Shown here: positions 25,395 through 33,447 of the stretch, piece after piece
Numbering within the stretch: position 1 is the first letter of the stretch
Layout of the letters: every line of letters begins with the position of its first letter
Assembly: GCA_964461115.1 (NCBI GenBank)
Contig: CAYWSX010000005.1
Coordinates: forward strand, 62,001 to 126,000
DNA from: RGIG2134 sp964461115
GTDB lineage: Bacteria; Cyanobacteriota; Vampirovibrionia; Gastranaerophilales; Gastranaerophilaceae
Direction: 5' to 3'
DNA length: 64,000 nt
Notes under the pieces: model-generated
Told to the model about the DNA's origin: nothing
The model's database searches: none
What the model saw: only the letters and a program-made list of their open reading frames with translations
Position numbers and translations under genes: made by a program

Positions 25395-25898
25395 TTAGTA
25401 CATTATGTCTTTTAGTTTTTCATATAATTCCCTTTTTGCATGATAAACTCGCGACTTTACCGTGCCTTCGGGACATTTAAGCTTTTGTGCAATCGCAGTA
25501 TAAGAAAGTCCTTCTATTTCTGCCATTATGATTACTGTTTTCAATTTTGGTTTTAAGCTGTTTATCGCATCTGTTGTCATTGCCTGACGCTGTTTAGATA
25601 AAAGCTCTTTTTCCACTGTCATTTTATTGTCTTTTATAGAATTTAAAATGTTCTCGTCATTTTTTCCTTTTGTTTCATAACATTTTTTTGCGGATTTTAA
25701 ATAATCCTTGGACAAATTACGGGCTATTGTGTTAATCCACCCTTTAAATTTACCTTGTTCTTCGTATCTGTTTGTATTTTGCCAGGCTTTTATGTAAACT
25801 TCCTGCTCAATGTCTTCGTTTTCTTCTTTTGTTATGAGTCTGATTATATTTTTTACATTATGCCTGTTATTTTCTATTAATTTATTGAAATCCATCAA
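25395..25898 (-). CDS. ECF-type RNA polymerase sigma factor
   Basis: A 167-residue sigma-70 family protein with only regions 2 and 4. Region 2 contains DIEQEVYIKAWQN and the FKGWINTIARNLSKDYLK recognition helix area; region 4 has a typical helix-turn-helix (LSYTAIAQKLKCPEGTVKSRVYHAKREL, residues about 130-157). It should direct RNA polymerase to a small regulon when freed from its anti-sigma factor. Its start overlaps the stop of the upstream anti-sigma gene by four bases, so the order is anti-sigma, sigma, CpxP-like. Confidence 0.92.
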   Translation of the reverse strand: MMDFNKLIENNRHNVKNIIRLITKEENEDIEQEVYIKAWQNTNRYEEQGKFKGWINTIARNLSKDYLKSAKKCYETKGKNDENILNSIKDNKMTVEKELLSKQRQAMTTDAINSLKPKLKTVIIMAEIEGLSYTAIAQKLKCPEGTVKSRVYHAKRELYEKLKDIMY

Positions 25899-26236
25899 TC
25901 TACCATTAATAATCCATAGTCATCAATAGGGAACCCCATATCTTCTATTGACACGTTATGATAGGTCAAAGTGCCAATAATATCGTAATTGTGATTTAAA
26001 ACGCCGAATGAAAGCCCGCTCATTAGCAAGAAACCTGCTACGCATGCGGTTTTAAGTTTTTGCATTTTGCTTTTTTGCGCTTTGTAGTATGGTTTTGCAT
26101 CTGCAATCAGCTCAGAAACTTTAACCATTTTCTCGTGTTCTTTTTTGCAGTTTTCACATTCGTTTATGTGTGCTGCAAATTCTTCATTGCTTAGAAATGT
26201 GAAAAGCGCCTCGTATTTATTACAGTTTTCTTTCAT
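25895..26236 (-). CDS. Membrane anti-sigma factor with zinc-type HxxxCxxC motif
   Basis: A 113-residue protein. The cytoplasmic N-terminal part holds HINECENCKKEH (about residues 24-35), the HxxxCxxC signature of zinc anti-sigma domains that clamp ECF sigma factors. One membrane helix follows (about 65-82, ACVAGFLLMSGLSFGVL) and a short periplasmic tail of about 30 residues, which could sense envelope conditions. It is the first gene of the operon and overlaps the sigma gene by four bases. A likely ECF promoter sits just upstream. Confidence 0.85.
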   Translation of the reverse strand: MKENCNKYEALFTFLSNEEFAAHINECENCKKEHEKMVKVSELIADAKPYYKAQKSKMQKLKTACVAGFLLMSGLSFGVLNHNYDIIGTLTYHNVSIEDMGFPIDDYGLLMVD

Positions 26237-26260
26237 AAAAATAATCCTTTATATATTTAT

Positions 26261-26284
26261 AACGAATTTAAATAAAAAAGGTTC
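26261..26284 (-). promoter_or_regulatory. Candidate ECF-sigma promoter (autoregulation)
   Basis: On the minus strand GAACC (26284-26280) is followed 15 bases later by CGTT (26264-26261), matching the GAAC / CGTC pattern of ECF promoters. It ends about 25 bases before the anti-sigma start codon, so the operon would be driven by its own sigma factor. Confidence 0.45.
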
Positions 26285-26310
26285 ATTTTTACAAAAAATA
26301 TGAAGAAAAA

Positions 26311-27969
26311 TTAACCGTGATTTGCTTTTTTATAGGCTTCTATTGCCTTTTGGGCAAACAAACTATTTTCAACACCTTGTTTATATTTTTCATCTGCTTT
26401 AGACCCGGCTGCGTTAAGACCGAGTGAAACAATCGCACCCATTGCTAAGCCTTGGATGTTTGTCATCATTTTTGCCGCTGCAATAAAGGTCGTTACAACA
26501 CCGCCTACAATCGGTATGCCCGCCTTGAGGGTCGCTGACGTTTTTTCTTCTTTATTTTCGCCTTTTGAAATCGCATATCCCGCTAATCCTACAGGAAGAA
26601 GCATTCCCAAGAAGTCAGTCGGTGCTGAACCGACAGAATATTCCGCGAATTTGTCGTACATTTTTAATTCGCTGTCAGAAGCTTTTTTCAAGACTTTTCT
26701 CATATCATTAACAATGCTTTTTGCTTTGCTGTAGGTTCCCGGGGAATCTTGTTTTATAGACTGATTTAATAAGCTTAGTATTCTTTCGAAAGAGCCTCTT
26801 TCGTTAGTATTCTTAAATATGGAGTGAAATTCATTCAGCTTGCTTTCCATCATAGTCATGGTTTCTTTGCTGTAGCCCTGTCTCGTCATTGAGTTGGTGA
26901 GAGTTCTTATAGCTGATTGCATGTTTTCAACTACTTTAGCTCTTGCCGTATCTTCAATGGCTCCGGAGCATGCTTTATATTGAGAAATCATTGTGGAAAG
27001 TTCTCTTAGAATTTTTCTGGAAGCTGTATCTTCGGCTTTTATAATTTTGCCGATTTCATCTCTTGCTGCGGACATAATTTTGGTTTTGTCATCCACATTA
27101 AAAGTAAATGTTCTTAAGTGTGCTTCCAGAAGGTGTGAGAGCCTTTCTTTTCCTTCGGCTGAATGCACTTCAGTTCTATATAAACGTAACTTTTCAAGAG
27201 TGCGCTTGTTTCTGTTTTTAAAGAATTCTGCACTTTCAGCAAGAACTTTATCTCCAACGTCTTTTGTATCTGCTATTGTTTGGTTTAAGCGAGTTTTTCG
27301 TCTTGTCGTGCTTGTAAATTGCTGCATAATATTTTCAGTACTTGTGAGCAACTTTTTGATCTCATTTTTTTCAGCCCCTTCAGGAAGCTGAGTAATAATC
27401 TCGCGCAATTCGTGAATTTTATTGTCCATTACGTTTCTTGCTTTTTCATGGGCTTTTGCAGATGAACGAATGGTTATTTTTTGAAATTGTTTTGTAATCC
27501 AATTCATAGGTTTTGAAAGATGTAGTTTTTCGCAAAGACGTCTAAAGCCGATATCTTTAAACGCGGTTATGTTGTTACTTATGTTGACCCAGCTTAATGC
27601 TTTTTGGAATCCCTGAGTGATTTTTAATCCGACTTTTTGCATGCTGCTCAGTGTTTTATACTTTTGAGAGTAATCGTAAATTTTGTTGTTCAATTTTTGC
27701 AAGTATGAGCTTAGTTTCTTGTAGAATGAGCCGGAACCTGCTTTTCCGAGTACGATACCGACAATACCGCCAAAAATAGCTACCCCTGCTACTGCTTTGG
27801 TAAAGTTGTTAGACTTTTCTTCTTCCGGTGTTAAATTTGCCGCGGCAATAGGCTTATTTGCAGCAGGCAAAAGACTTTGCGTATTTGCAGGATATTGTAC
27901 AGGCTTACTTTGCAGGTTCTTGATCTGCAAAAAATTATTGTATGGGTTTGTACTATTAATAGCGCTCAT
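26311..27969 (-). CDS. Large membrane protein with central coiled coil, unknown function
   Basis: A 552-residue protein I do not recognise. The N-terminus (residues 1-50) is Asn/Pro/Gln-rich without a signal peptide. A hydrophobic segment at about 58-75 (VAGVAIFGGIVGIVLG) is followed by about 370 residues of Lys/Glu-rich helix, probably coiled coil. Two to three hydrophobic stretches lie near the C-terminus (about 460-525: FLGMLLPVGLAGYAI, AGIPIVGGVVTTFIAA, GLAMGAIVSLGLNAAG). The layout of polar Asn-rich head, membrane segment and helical body resembles other lineage-type proteins here. It is monocistronic, about 170 bases from recA in the opposite direction. It could be a structural envelope protein, but that is a guess. 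Confidence 0.7.
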   Translation of the reverse strand: MSAINSTNPYNNFLQIKNLQSKPVQYPANTQSLLPAANKPIAAANLTPEEEKSNNFTKAVAGVAIFGGIVGIVLGKAGSGSFYKKLSSYLQKLNNKIYDYSQKYKTLSSMQKVGLKITQGFQKALSWVNISNNITAFKDIGFRRLCEKLHLSKPMNWITKQFQKITIRSSAKAHEKARNVMDNKIHELREIITQLPEGAEKNEIKKLLTSTENIMQQFTSTTRRKTRLNQTIADTKDVGDKVLAESAEFFKNRNKRTLEKLRLYRTEVHSAEGKERLSHLLEAHLRTFTFNVDDKTKIMSAARDEIGKIIKAEDTASRKILRELSTMISQYKACSGAIEDTARAKVVENMQSAIRTLTNSMTRQGYSKETMTMMESKLNEFHSIFKNTNERGSFERILSLLNQSIKQDSPGTYSKAKSIVNDMRKVLKKASDSELKMYDKFAEYSVGSAPTDFLGMLLPVGLAGYAISKGENKEEKTSATLKAGIPIVGGVVTTFIAAAKMMTNIQGLAMGAIVSLGLNAAGSKADEKYKQGVENSLFAQKAIEAYKKANHG

Positions 27970-28139
27970 TAATAATTAATCCCTGCCTATACTAATTATA
28001 ATAAAACAAAAAAGCATGAAAAATTGCTTCTCATGCGGGTTTACATGGAGAATTATATCAAATTGTTACATAATATTTTTTTGAAGGAATAGATAGTATA
28101 ATGTCGTCATAGAGTTGGAAATATGAAATGGAGAAAATA

Positions 28140-29186
28140 ATGGCTAAAGCAATTGAAACGCCTTCAATAAATGAAGAGAGAGAAAAAGCGCTGAAATTAG
28201 CGATTGAGAAAATAGAAAAAGATTTTGGAAAAGGCTCAATCATGCGCCTTGGTGATAAAACATCGGTATCAGTGGAAGCAATTCCGACAGGTGCATTGTC
28301 ATTGGATATTGCGCTTGGTATAGGCGGCGTGCCGAGAGGAAGAGTTATTGAAATATACGGACCTGAAAGCTCGGGTAAAACAACTCTTGCTCAGCATATT
28401 GTTGCTGAATGTCAGAAAGCAGGCGGCATTGCTGCGTTTGTTGACGCAGAGCATGCCCTTGACCCTGAATATGCAAGAGCTTTGGGTGTAAATGTTGATG
28501 AGTTGTTAATTTCGCAGCCTGATACAGGTGAACAAGCACTCGAAATTACAGAAGAACTTGTACGCTCCGGTGCGGTTGATATCGTTGTTGTGGACTCTGT
28601 TGCGGCGCTTGTTCCTAAAGTGGAAATTGAAGGAACTATGGAAGATCAGCAAATGGGCTTGCAGGCGCGTTTGATGAGTAAAGCTTTGAGAAAATTGACA
28701 GGTGTTGTTGGTAAAACTAACACTACGATTGTGTTTATCAACCAGCTTCGTCAAAAAATCGGTGTTATGTACGGAAACCCTGAAACAACGACAGGCGGAA
28801 ACGCACTTAAATACTATGCCAGCGTACGTTTGGATATCAGAAAAGGTGAACTTATTAAAGGTGAGACGGCTGATCTTGGAAATCGTACAAAAGTTAAAGT
28901 TGTTAAAAACAAAGTTGCTCCGCCATTCAGAATTGCAGAATTTGATCTGCTTTACGGAAAAGGTATCTGCAAACTTGGCTGTATTTTGGATGTTGCCGTT
29001 TCTTTTGATATTGTTAAAAAAGCGGGTGCGTGGTTCAGCTATAATGACGAAAAATTAGGTCAGGGGCGTGAAAAAGCGAAGGAATATTTCCTGGCTAATC
29101 CTAAAGTTCTTGAAGAGGTTGAAGCTAAGGTGCGTGAGCGCTTAAAACCTGCAGAGCCTGTTGCTGAAGAAGCAAAAACAAAATAA
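28140..29186 (+). CDS. recA: Recombinase RecA
   Basis: A 348-residue RecA: Walker A GPESSGKTTL, MAW-type VDAEHALDP, Walker B IVVVDSVAALVP, DNA-binding loop L1 (EGTMEDQQMGLQARLMSKALR) region, and the L2 region with GNALKYYASVRLDIRK. It polymerises on single-stranded DNA, drives strand exchange and triggers LexA-type self-cleavage. I start at ATG 28140, which has GGAG six bases upstream; an ATG four codons earlier overlaps that ribosome site. TATAAT at 28097-28102 is a plausible -10 box. No clear LexA box could be recognised. It is a single gene with a strong terminator. Confidence 0.98.
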   Translation: MAKAIETPSINEEREKALKLAIEKIEKDFGKGSIMRLGDKTSVSVEAIPTGALSLDIALGIGGVPRGRVIEIYGPESSGKTTLAQHIVAECQKAGGIAAFVDAEHALDPEYARALGVNVDELLISQPDTGEQALEITEELVRSGAVDIVVVDSVAALVPKVEIEGTMEDQQMGLQARLMSKALRKLTGVVGKTNTTIVFINQLRQKIGVMYGNPETTTGGNALKYYASVRLDIRKGELIKGETADLGNRTKVKVVKNKVAPPFRIAEFDLLYGKGICKLGCILDVAVSFDIVKKAGAWFSYNDEKLGQGREKAKEYFLANPKVLEEVEAKVRERLKPAEPVAEEAKTK

Positions 29187-29193
29187 ATAATAC

Positions 29194-29220
29194 AAAAAGC
29201 CCCGTTAGGGGCTTTTTGTT
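29194..29220. terminator. Bidirectional terminator after recA
   Basis: AAAAAGCCCC (29194-29203) pairs perfectly with GGGGCTTTTT (29208-29217) around GTTA. It serves recA and the convergent LOG-family gene. Confidence 0.93.
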
Positions 29221-29830
29221 ATACTTTTTCAACCGATTTGTTTTGTGCTGCAAGCATTGTCCTTACAACTTCTTTCGGATCTTCAATCATTGTTAAAATC
29301 TCAAAATCGTTGTCAAAAACATACCCTGCTTGATAACAATTCCCCTTCACCCACTCATAGAGCGGCTGCCAGTATGAGGCAGGGTAGAGAATAATTTTTC
29401 TGTGTCGAGGCTGCTTTTCATAGTGCATTGAGATTTCCTCCCAGGCCTCGAAAAGCTCTCTCAACGTGCCTTTTCCGCCAGGGCATACAATTTGATATGC
29501 GCTTTTTTCTTTCATTTTGTTTAATCTTGATGCAAAGTCACCTTTTGGAAATAAAATTTTTTCATCTAACTTTTTGCATGAAAATGACGGATAATCACCC
29601 CAGTCGAGGTCTACACCGATACACTTTGTATGTGGATTTGAGTCTTTTGCTCCGTCGCATGCAGCACCCATCATTCCGACCCCGCCGCCTGTTACAATGT
29701 CAAAGCCTGCCTTGCCGAGTTCAATGCCAAGTTGATAAACGGCTCGCTGATGGTCTGACATTTGACGTGTTGGCGGGTGCTCAATATAGGAGCCGTAAAT
29801 TATAACGGATTTTTTTAGTTTTTGTTCCAT
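29219..29830 (-). CDS. LOG-family (lysine decarboxylase-like) nucleotide phosphoribohydrolase
   Basis: A 203-residue Rossmann-fold protein of the LOG/TIGR00730 group. Key motifs: a GGGVGMMGA loop (about residues 49-57) and the nucleotide motif PGGKGTLREL (about 118-127) with the catalytic Glu. Characterised relatives cleave nucleoside 5'-monophosphates (for example cytokinin ribotides) to base and ribose phosphate; here a nucleotide-salvage or housekeeping role is likelier. It lies directly downstream of pcrA with two bases between, so they are probably cotranscribed. Confidence 0.88.
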   Translation of the reverse strand: MEQKLKKSVIIYGSYIEHPPTRQMSDHQRAVYQLGIELGKAGFDIVTGGGVGMMGAACDGAKDSNPHTKCIGVDLDWGDYPSFSCKKLDEKILFPKGDFASRLNKMKEKSAYQIVCPGGKGTLRELFEAWEEISMHYEKQPRHRKIILYPASYWQPLYEWVKGNCYQAGYVFDNDFEILTMIEDPKEVVRTMLAAQNKSVEKV

Positions 29831-29831
29831 G

Positions 29832-32390
29832 TTAAAACTTTTTTAACCTTGCAAAAGTGCTGTCCATAGCCTTTTTACCCTGTGTTCCAAAATCAATCAT
29901 AAACATAGTGGAAGAACCTATTTGCTGAATAGATTCGATGTGGCCTATGCCGAATTTTTCGTGAAAAACTCTGTCACCTTCGTTTAAAACCGCTGTTGCG
30001 GATACTTTCGGTTCTTCGGATTGTGAAACGATTTCTTCCTGCTGTTTTTGAGCTTCGGAAAGTTTTTTTATGCGACTTTTTTCGATTATTTTTCTTATTT
30101 TGTCTTCTTCAATTTTTTTTGCGATTTCTCTGCGTTCTTGAACTTCTTCCGATGTATTTTTCTTAACAAAAGCCTTGTTTGAAGTGCGATTTGGGGCGAC
30201 AAAATTGCTGCCGAAACTGTTTTTTGGTTTGTTTCCGACAAAAGTTGTAGTGGATTTTGAACTTTTTGGTGCTATAAAATTTGAGCCGAAGCCGTTTGTG
30301 GGTTTGCTTGAGCCTATCTCGGAGTTTGAAGAATTTCCAAAGCCGGAAGCACCATAGCTGCTGCCTGAGCTTTTAATTTTATCAACAGCACCTTTAAATG
30401 TCCCTCGCGAGTGGCTTCCTGTCTGGCTTTTGCTTTCTATGAGAGTTGGCGGAATTTCTTCAATAAATCTTGAAGGATTATAATAACGGTATTCACCCCA
30501 CATCTGACGGCGTTTTGCACAGGACATATAAAGTTTTTTCATCGCCCGAGTGACACCGACATACATCAAACGGCGCTCCTCTTCCATTTCGGAATGGTCA
30601 TTCAGCGAACGGCTGTGCGGGAAAATCCCCTCTTCAAGACCTGCTAAAAATACAATCGGGAATTCCAGCCCTTTGGCCGAGTGAATTGTCATAAGGGTTA
30701 CGCTGGAGGCATTTTCGTCTAAATCATCAACATCCGATACGAGCGCAACCTGTGCCAAAAACTCCCCGAGAGTGTTATTTGGCTCTTCCGGCTCAAATTC
30801 GCGCGCAACATTCACGAGTTCTTGCAAGTTTTCAATTCTTGTTTCCGCTTCTTCTGTGTTTTCGTCTTTCAATTCTTTTAGGTAGCCTGTTTCGTCTATT
30901 ACGAAGGTGATAAACTCTTGAAGCGGCAATTTTTCCTTATTTTCAATAAGTTTTTCGGTTACGGCATGAAAATCTTTTAATTTTGACGCTGTCTTTGCAG
31001 ATATTTCGCCGTAAAGTTCCACATTTGAAATAACGTCGTACATATGAACATTGTTTTGTTCTGCAAGTTCTTGAACTCTTTGAACCGTGGTTGCGCCGAT
31101 GGAGCGCTTAGGTACGTTGATTATACGTTTCAAACTTTGCGTGTCGCTTGTGTTGTAAACGAGTTTCAAATACCCGATAATATCTTTGATTTCCTTACGG
31201 TCATAAAATTTTAGTCCACCGAGAATCTTGTATGGTAGTCCTTCTGTGATTAAAGCTTCTTCTATTGCGCGTGATTGCGAGTTTGTGCGGTACAAAACGG
31301 CATAATCGTCATAATTTGTACGTGTAGTGGAATCGTTTGAAATACTGCGAGCAATGAATGATGCCTCGTGACCTTCATCTAATGCTTCAAACAGCGATAT
31401 CATTTCGCCCTTCCCTTTATTTGAGTAAAGATTTTTGCTTACGCGCTGTGTATTATTTACGATGACAGAGTTTGCCGCATTAAGAATAGTTTCGGTCGAG
31501 CGGTAGTTTTGCTCAAGTTTTATGAGTTCGGCGTTACGGAAGTCGGTCTGAAAGTTTAGAATAATACGGTAGTCTGCACCTCTCCAGCTGTAAATCGACT
31601 GGTCAACGTCCCCTACGACAAACAGGCTGCGCCCTTTAAGTTCATTTTCTGCCAAATCGTTTGTAAACAAGCCTTTTATCAGTTTATATTGGCTCAGGTT
31701 GGTATCTTGAAACTCGTCGACCAAGATGTGTTTGAATCGGTTAAAATATTTCTCTTGAACCTCTTTGCTGCTTTCAAAAAGCTTAACGGAAAGCAAGAGC
31801 ATATCGTCAAAGTCTATGGCATTGTTTTCCTGCAAGGCTTTTTCGTACAAATCGTAAACTTCGGACATTTTTTGTGAGCGGTAATCTCTTGCATGGGTTG
31901 CATATTCGTATGCGTCTTGCATTTTGCCCTTGGCATTGGAAATTACGGATTTTAAAAGTTTGGGCTGAAAAACTTTGTCATCGAGGTTCAATTTTTTCAA
32001 AGCATTTTTTATCAATGCCATGGAGTCGGTTTCATCATAGATAACGTAGTTGTTATCCCAAGTTCTGCCTTCTTTCGATTTGTAATTCATCAAATCTTGG
32101 CGCAGAATACGCCCGCAAATGTTGTGGAAGGTTCCGACCCACATTTTTTTAACAACTTCTTCACCGAGAATCGACCCGAGACGAGCACGCATTTCTTTAG
32201 CTGCTTTGTTTGTAAATGTTACGGCCAAAATTTCGTATGGGCTGACACCTGTTTGCACAAGGTTGGAAATCCTTGCTGTAAGTACCTTTGTCTTACCTGA
32301 GCCTGCGCCTGCAAGTACAAGCATGCTTCCCTCTTTATGAATTACAGCCTCTTTTTGCTGTTCGTTTAAGCCTTCTAAAATATTCCCCAT
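29832..32390 (-). CDS. pcrA: UvrD/PcrA-type DNA helicase
   Basis: An 852-residue superfamily 1A helicase. Motifs in order: Q-motif LNEQQKEAV, Walker A AGAGSGKT, Ia TFTNKAAKEM, motif II VDEFQDTN, III VGDVDQSIYSWRGA, IV EQNYRST, V LMTIHSAKGLEFPIVFLAG and VI EERRLMYVGVTRA. It unwinds DNA in repair and removes protein roadblocks. The C-terminal part has two near-copies of a GFGSNF(I/V)AP unit, a Lys/Glu-rich helix, then a Tudor-like domain (GDRVFHEKFGIGHI), which in PcrA contacts RNA polymerase. It is followed directly by the LOG gene. Confidence 0.96.
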   Translation of the reverse strand: MGNILEGLNEQQKEAVIHKEGSMLVLAGAGSGKTKVLTARISNLVQTGVSPYEILAVTFTNKAAKEMRARLGSILGEEVVKKMWVGTFHNICGRILRQDLMNYKSKEGRTWDNNYVIYDETDSMALIKNALKKLNLDDKVFQPKLLKSVISNAKGKMQDAYEYATHARDYRSQKMSEVYDLYEKALQENNAIDFDDMLLLSVKLFESSKEVQEKYFNRFKHILVDEFQDTNLSQYKLIKGLFTNDLAENELKGRSLFVVGDVDQSIYSWRGADYRIILNFQTDFRNAELIKLEQNYRSTETILNAANSVIVNNTQRVSKNLYSNKGKGEMISLFEALDEGHEASFIARSISNDSTTRTNYDDYAVLYRTNSQSRAIEEALITEGLPYKILGGLKFYDRKEIKDIIGYLKLVYNTSDTQSLKRIINVPKRSIGATTVQRVQELAEQNNVHMYDVISNVELYGEISAKTASKLKDFHAVTEKLIENKEKLPLQEFITFVIDETGYLKELKDENTEEAETRIENLQELVNVAREFEPEEPNNTLGEFLAQVALVSDVDDLDENASSVTLMTIHSAKGLEFPIVFLAGLEEGIFPHSRSLNDHSEMEEERRLMYVGVTRAMKKLYMSCAKRRQMWGEYRYYNPSRFIEEIPPTLIESKSQTGSHSRGTFKGAVDKIKSSGSSYGASGFGNSSNSEIGSSKPTNGFGSNFIAPKSSKSTTTFVGNKPKNSFGSNFVAPNRTSNKAFVKKNTSEEVQERREIAKKIEEDKIRKIIEKSRIKKLSEAQKQQEEIVSQSEEPKVSATAVLNEGDRVFHEKFGIGHIESIQQIGSSTMFMIDFGTQGKKAMDSTFARLKKF

Positions 32391-32467
32391 TGCAATTTTT
32401 CAAATATTCCTCTATTATTAAATTATTATAGCATTAAAAGATTTTAATTAAGTACTAAGGTGAAGAA

Positions 32468-33034
32468 ATGTCAGATGAAGATAAAAAGCAGTTACAACCC
32501 TCAATAATGGTGCCGCTGGGTGATTTAGACTCTGTGAGCGAACAAGACCAGCAAAGCCCCGATGCTTTAGCGATGGAGCTTGCTACTATTCAGCAAATGG
32601 CGAAAAGAATCGCTGTTATCGGCAGCCGTAATTTGCCTATTACTCATCAACAGATGATTGAGACACTTTCTGAGGCGCTTGTAAAGCAAGGAAACACAAT
32701 TATTACCAGTGGCGGTTCATCAGGTACTAACGCAGCAGCTATCCGCGGGGCGATGAAAGCTAACCCTGATAAATTGAAGGTAATTCTTCCGCAGACTATC
32801 GGACAACAGCCTTCTGACGTTCAAAATCAGCTTATCGGCGTTCCGAATATCATTGAGCACCCTGACCGTGCAATGATGACACTTTCTGACGCGTCGCGCA
32901 TTTGTAACCGCGAAATTATTGATGACTGTCAGCAGCTTATCTGCTTTTTGTCTCACACATCGGGAACTTTGCACAAAGCTATTGAATATGCTGAAGACGC
33001 ATACAAAGTTGTCACTACATTCTATTTAGACTAA
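32468..33034 (+). CDS. DprA/SLOG-like Rossmann protein
   Basis: A 188-residue protein. After a polar N-terminus of about 45 residues comes a Rossmann core with AVIGSRNLPITHQQM and TIITSGGSSGTNAAAIRGAM, close to the DprA/Smf signature (VGSR, then SGGAxGID). It lacks the flanking SAM-like and winged-helix domains of full DprA. Proteins of this SLOG group bind nucleotides or single-stranded DNA; a link to DNA uptake or nucleotide signalling is possible but not shown. It is a monocistronic gene divergent from pcrA with AAGGTG before the start. Confidence 0.68.
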   Translation: MSDEDKKQLQPSIMVPLGDLDSVSEQDQQSPDALAMELATIQQMAKRIAVIGSRNLPITHQQMIETLSEALVKQGNTIITSGGSSGTNAAAIRGAMKANPDKLKVILPQTIGQQPSDVQNQLIGVPNIIEHPDRAMMTLSDASRICNREIIDDCQQLICFLSHTSGTLHKAIEYAEDAYKVVTTFYLD

Positions 33035-33036
33035 AA

Positions 33037-33300
33037 TTAGTGAATTTTCAATTTATCAAGCGGTTCGGTTTTCATCTGATTTTTTAAATCAGTTTGGTAG
33101 GTTTTTTCCTGCTGTTTTGCATAATTGTCGTCCATCACGTCAAGATAGTTGGTGTGATTGAGTGTTTTTGAAAATTCCTGTTGTTCTTTTTTCAGATCTT
33201 CAAGACTGCAAGCTCCGCCTGTTGGCAAATCGCAGTCGGCATAAATCGCTGCTGCGGTGCAAAACACAGATATTATAACTAAAGCGAGTATTCTAATCAT
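33037..33300 (-). CDS. Small secreted hypothetical protein
   Basis: An 87-residue protein with a clear signal peptide (MIRILALVIISVFCTAAAIYA, cleavage near residue 21). The mature part of about 65 residues starts with a Cys pair (DCDLPTGGACSLEDL) and continues as a polar helix. No lipobox. Function unknown; the two Cys may form a disulfide. It is convergent with the SLOG gene. Confidence 0.62.
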   Translation of the reverse strand: MIRILALVIISVFCTAAAIYADCDLPTGGACSLEDLKKEQQEFSKTLNHTNYLDVMDDNYAKQQEKTYQTDLKNQMKTEPLDKLKIH

Positions 33301-33414
33301 ATTTACATAATACGGTGTTTAGGAAAAATATTATTCCCCGAAATACCTATCTTGTCAGGCAAAATTAGTATTAATGGAGTTGTTTGAGTAAATATTAAAA
33401 TAATAATCCAAATT

Positions 33415-33446
33415 AAAAAGCGGTTGTGTTTATCAACCGCTTTTTT
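33415..33446. terminator. Bidirectional terminator after thrS
   Basis: AAAAAGCGGTTG (33415-33426) pairs perfectly with CAACCGCTTTTT (33434-33445) around TGTTTAT, immediately beyond the thrS stop. Confidence 0.93.
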
Positions 33447-33447
33447 G

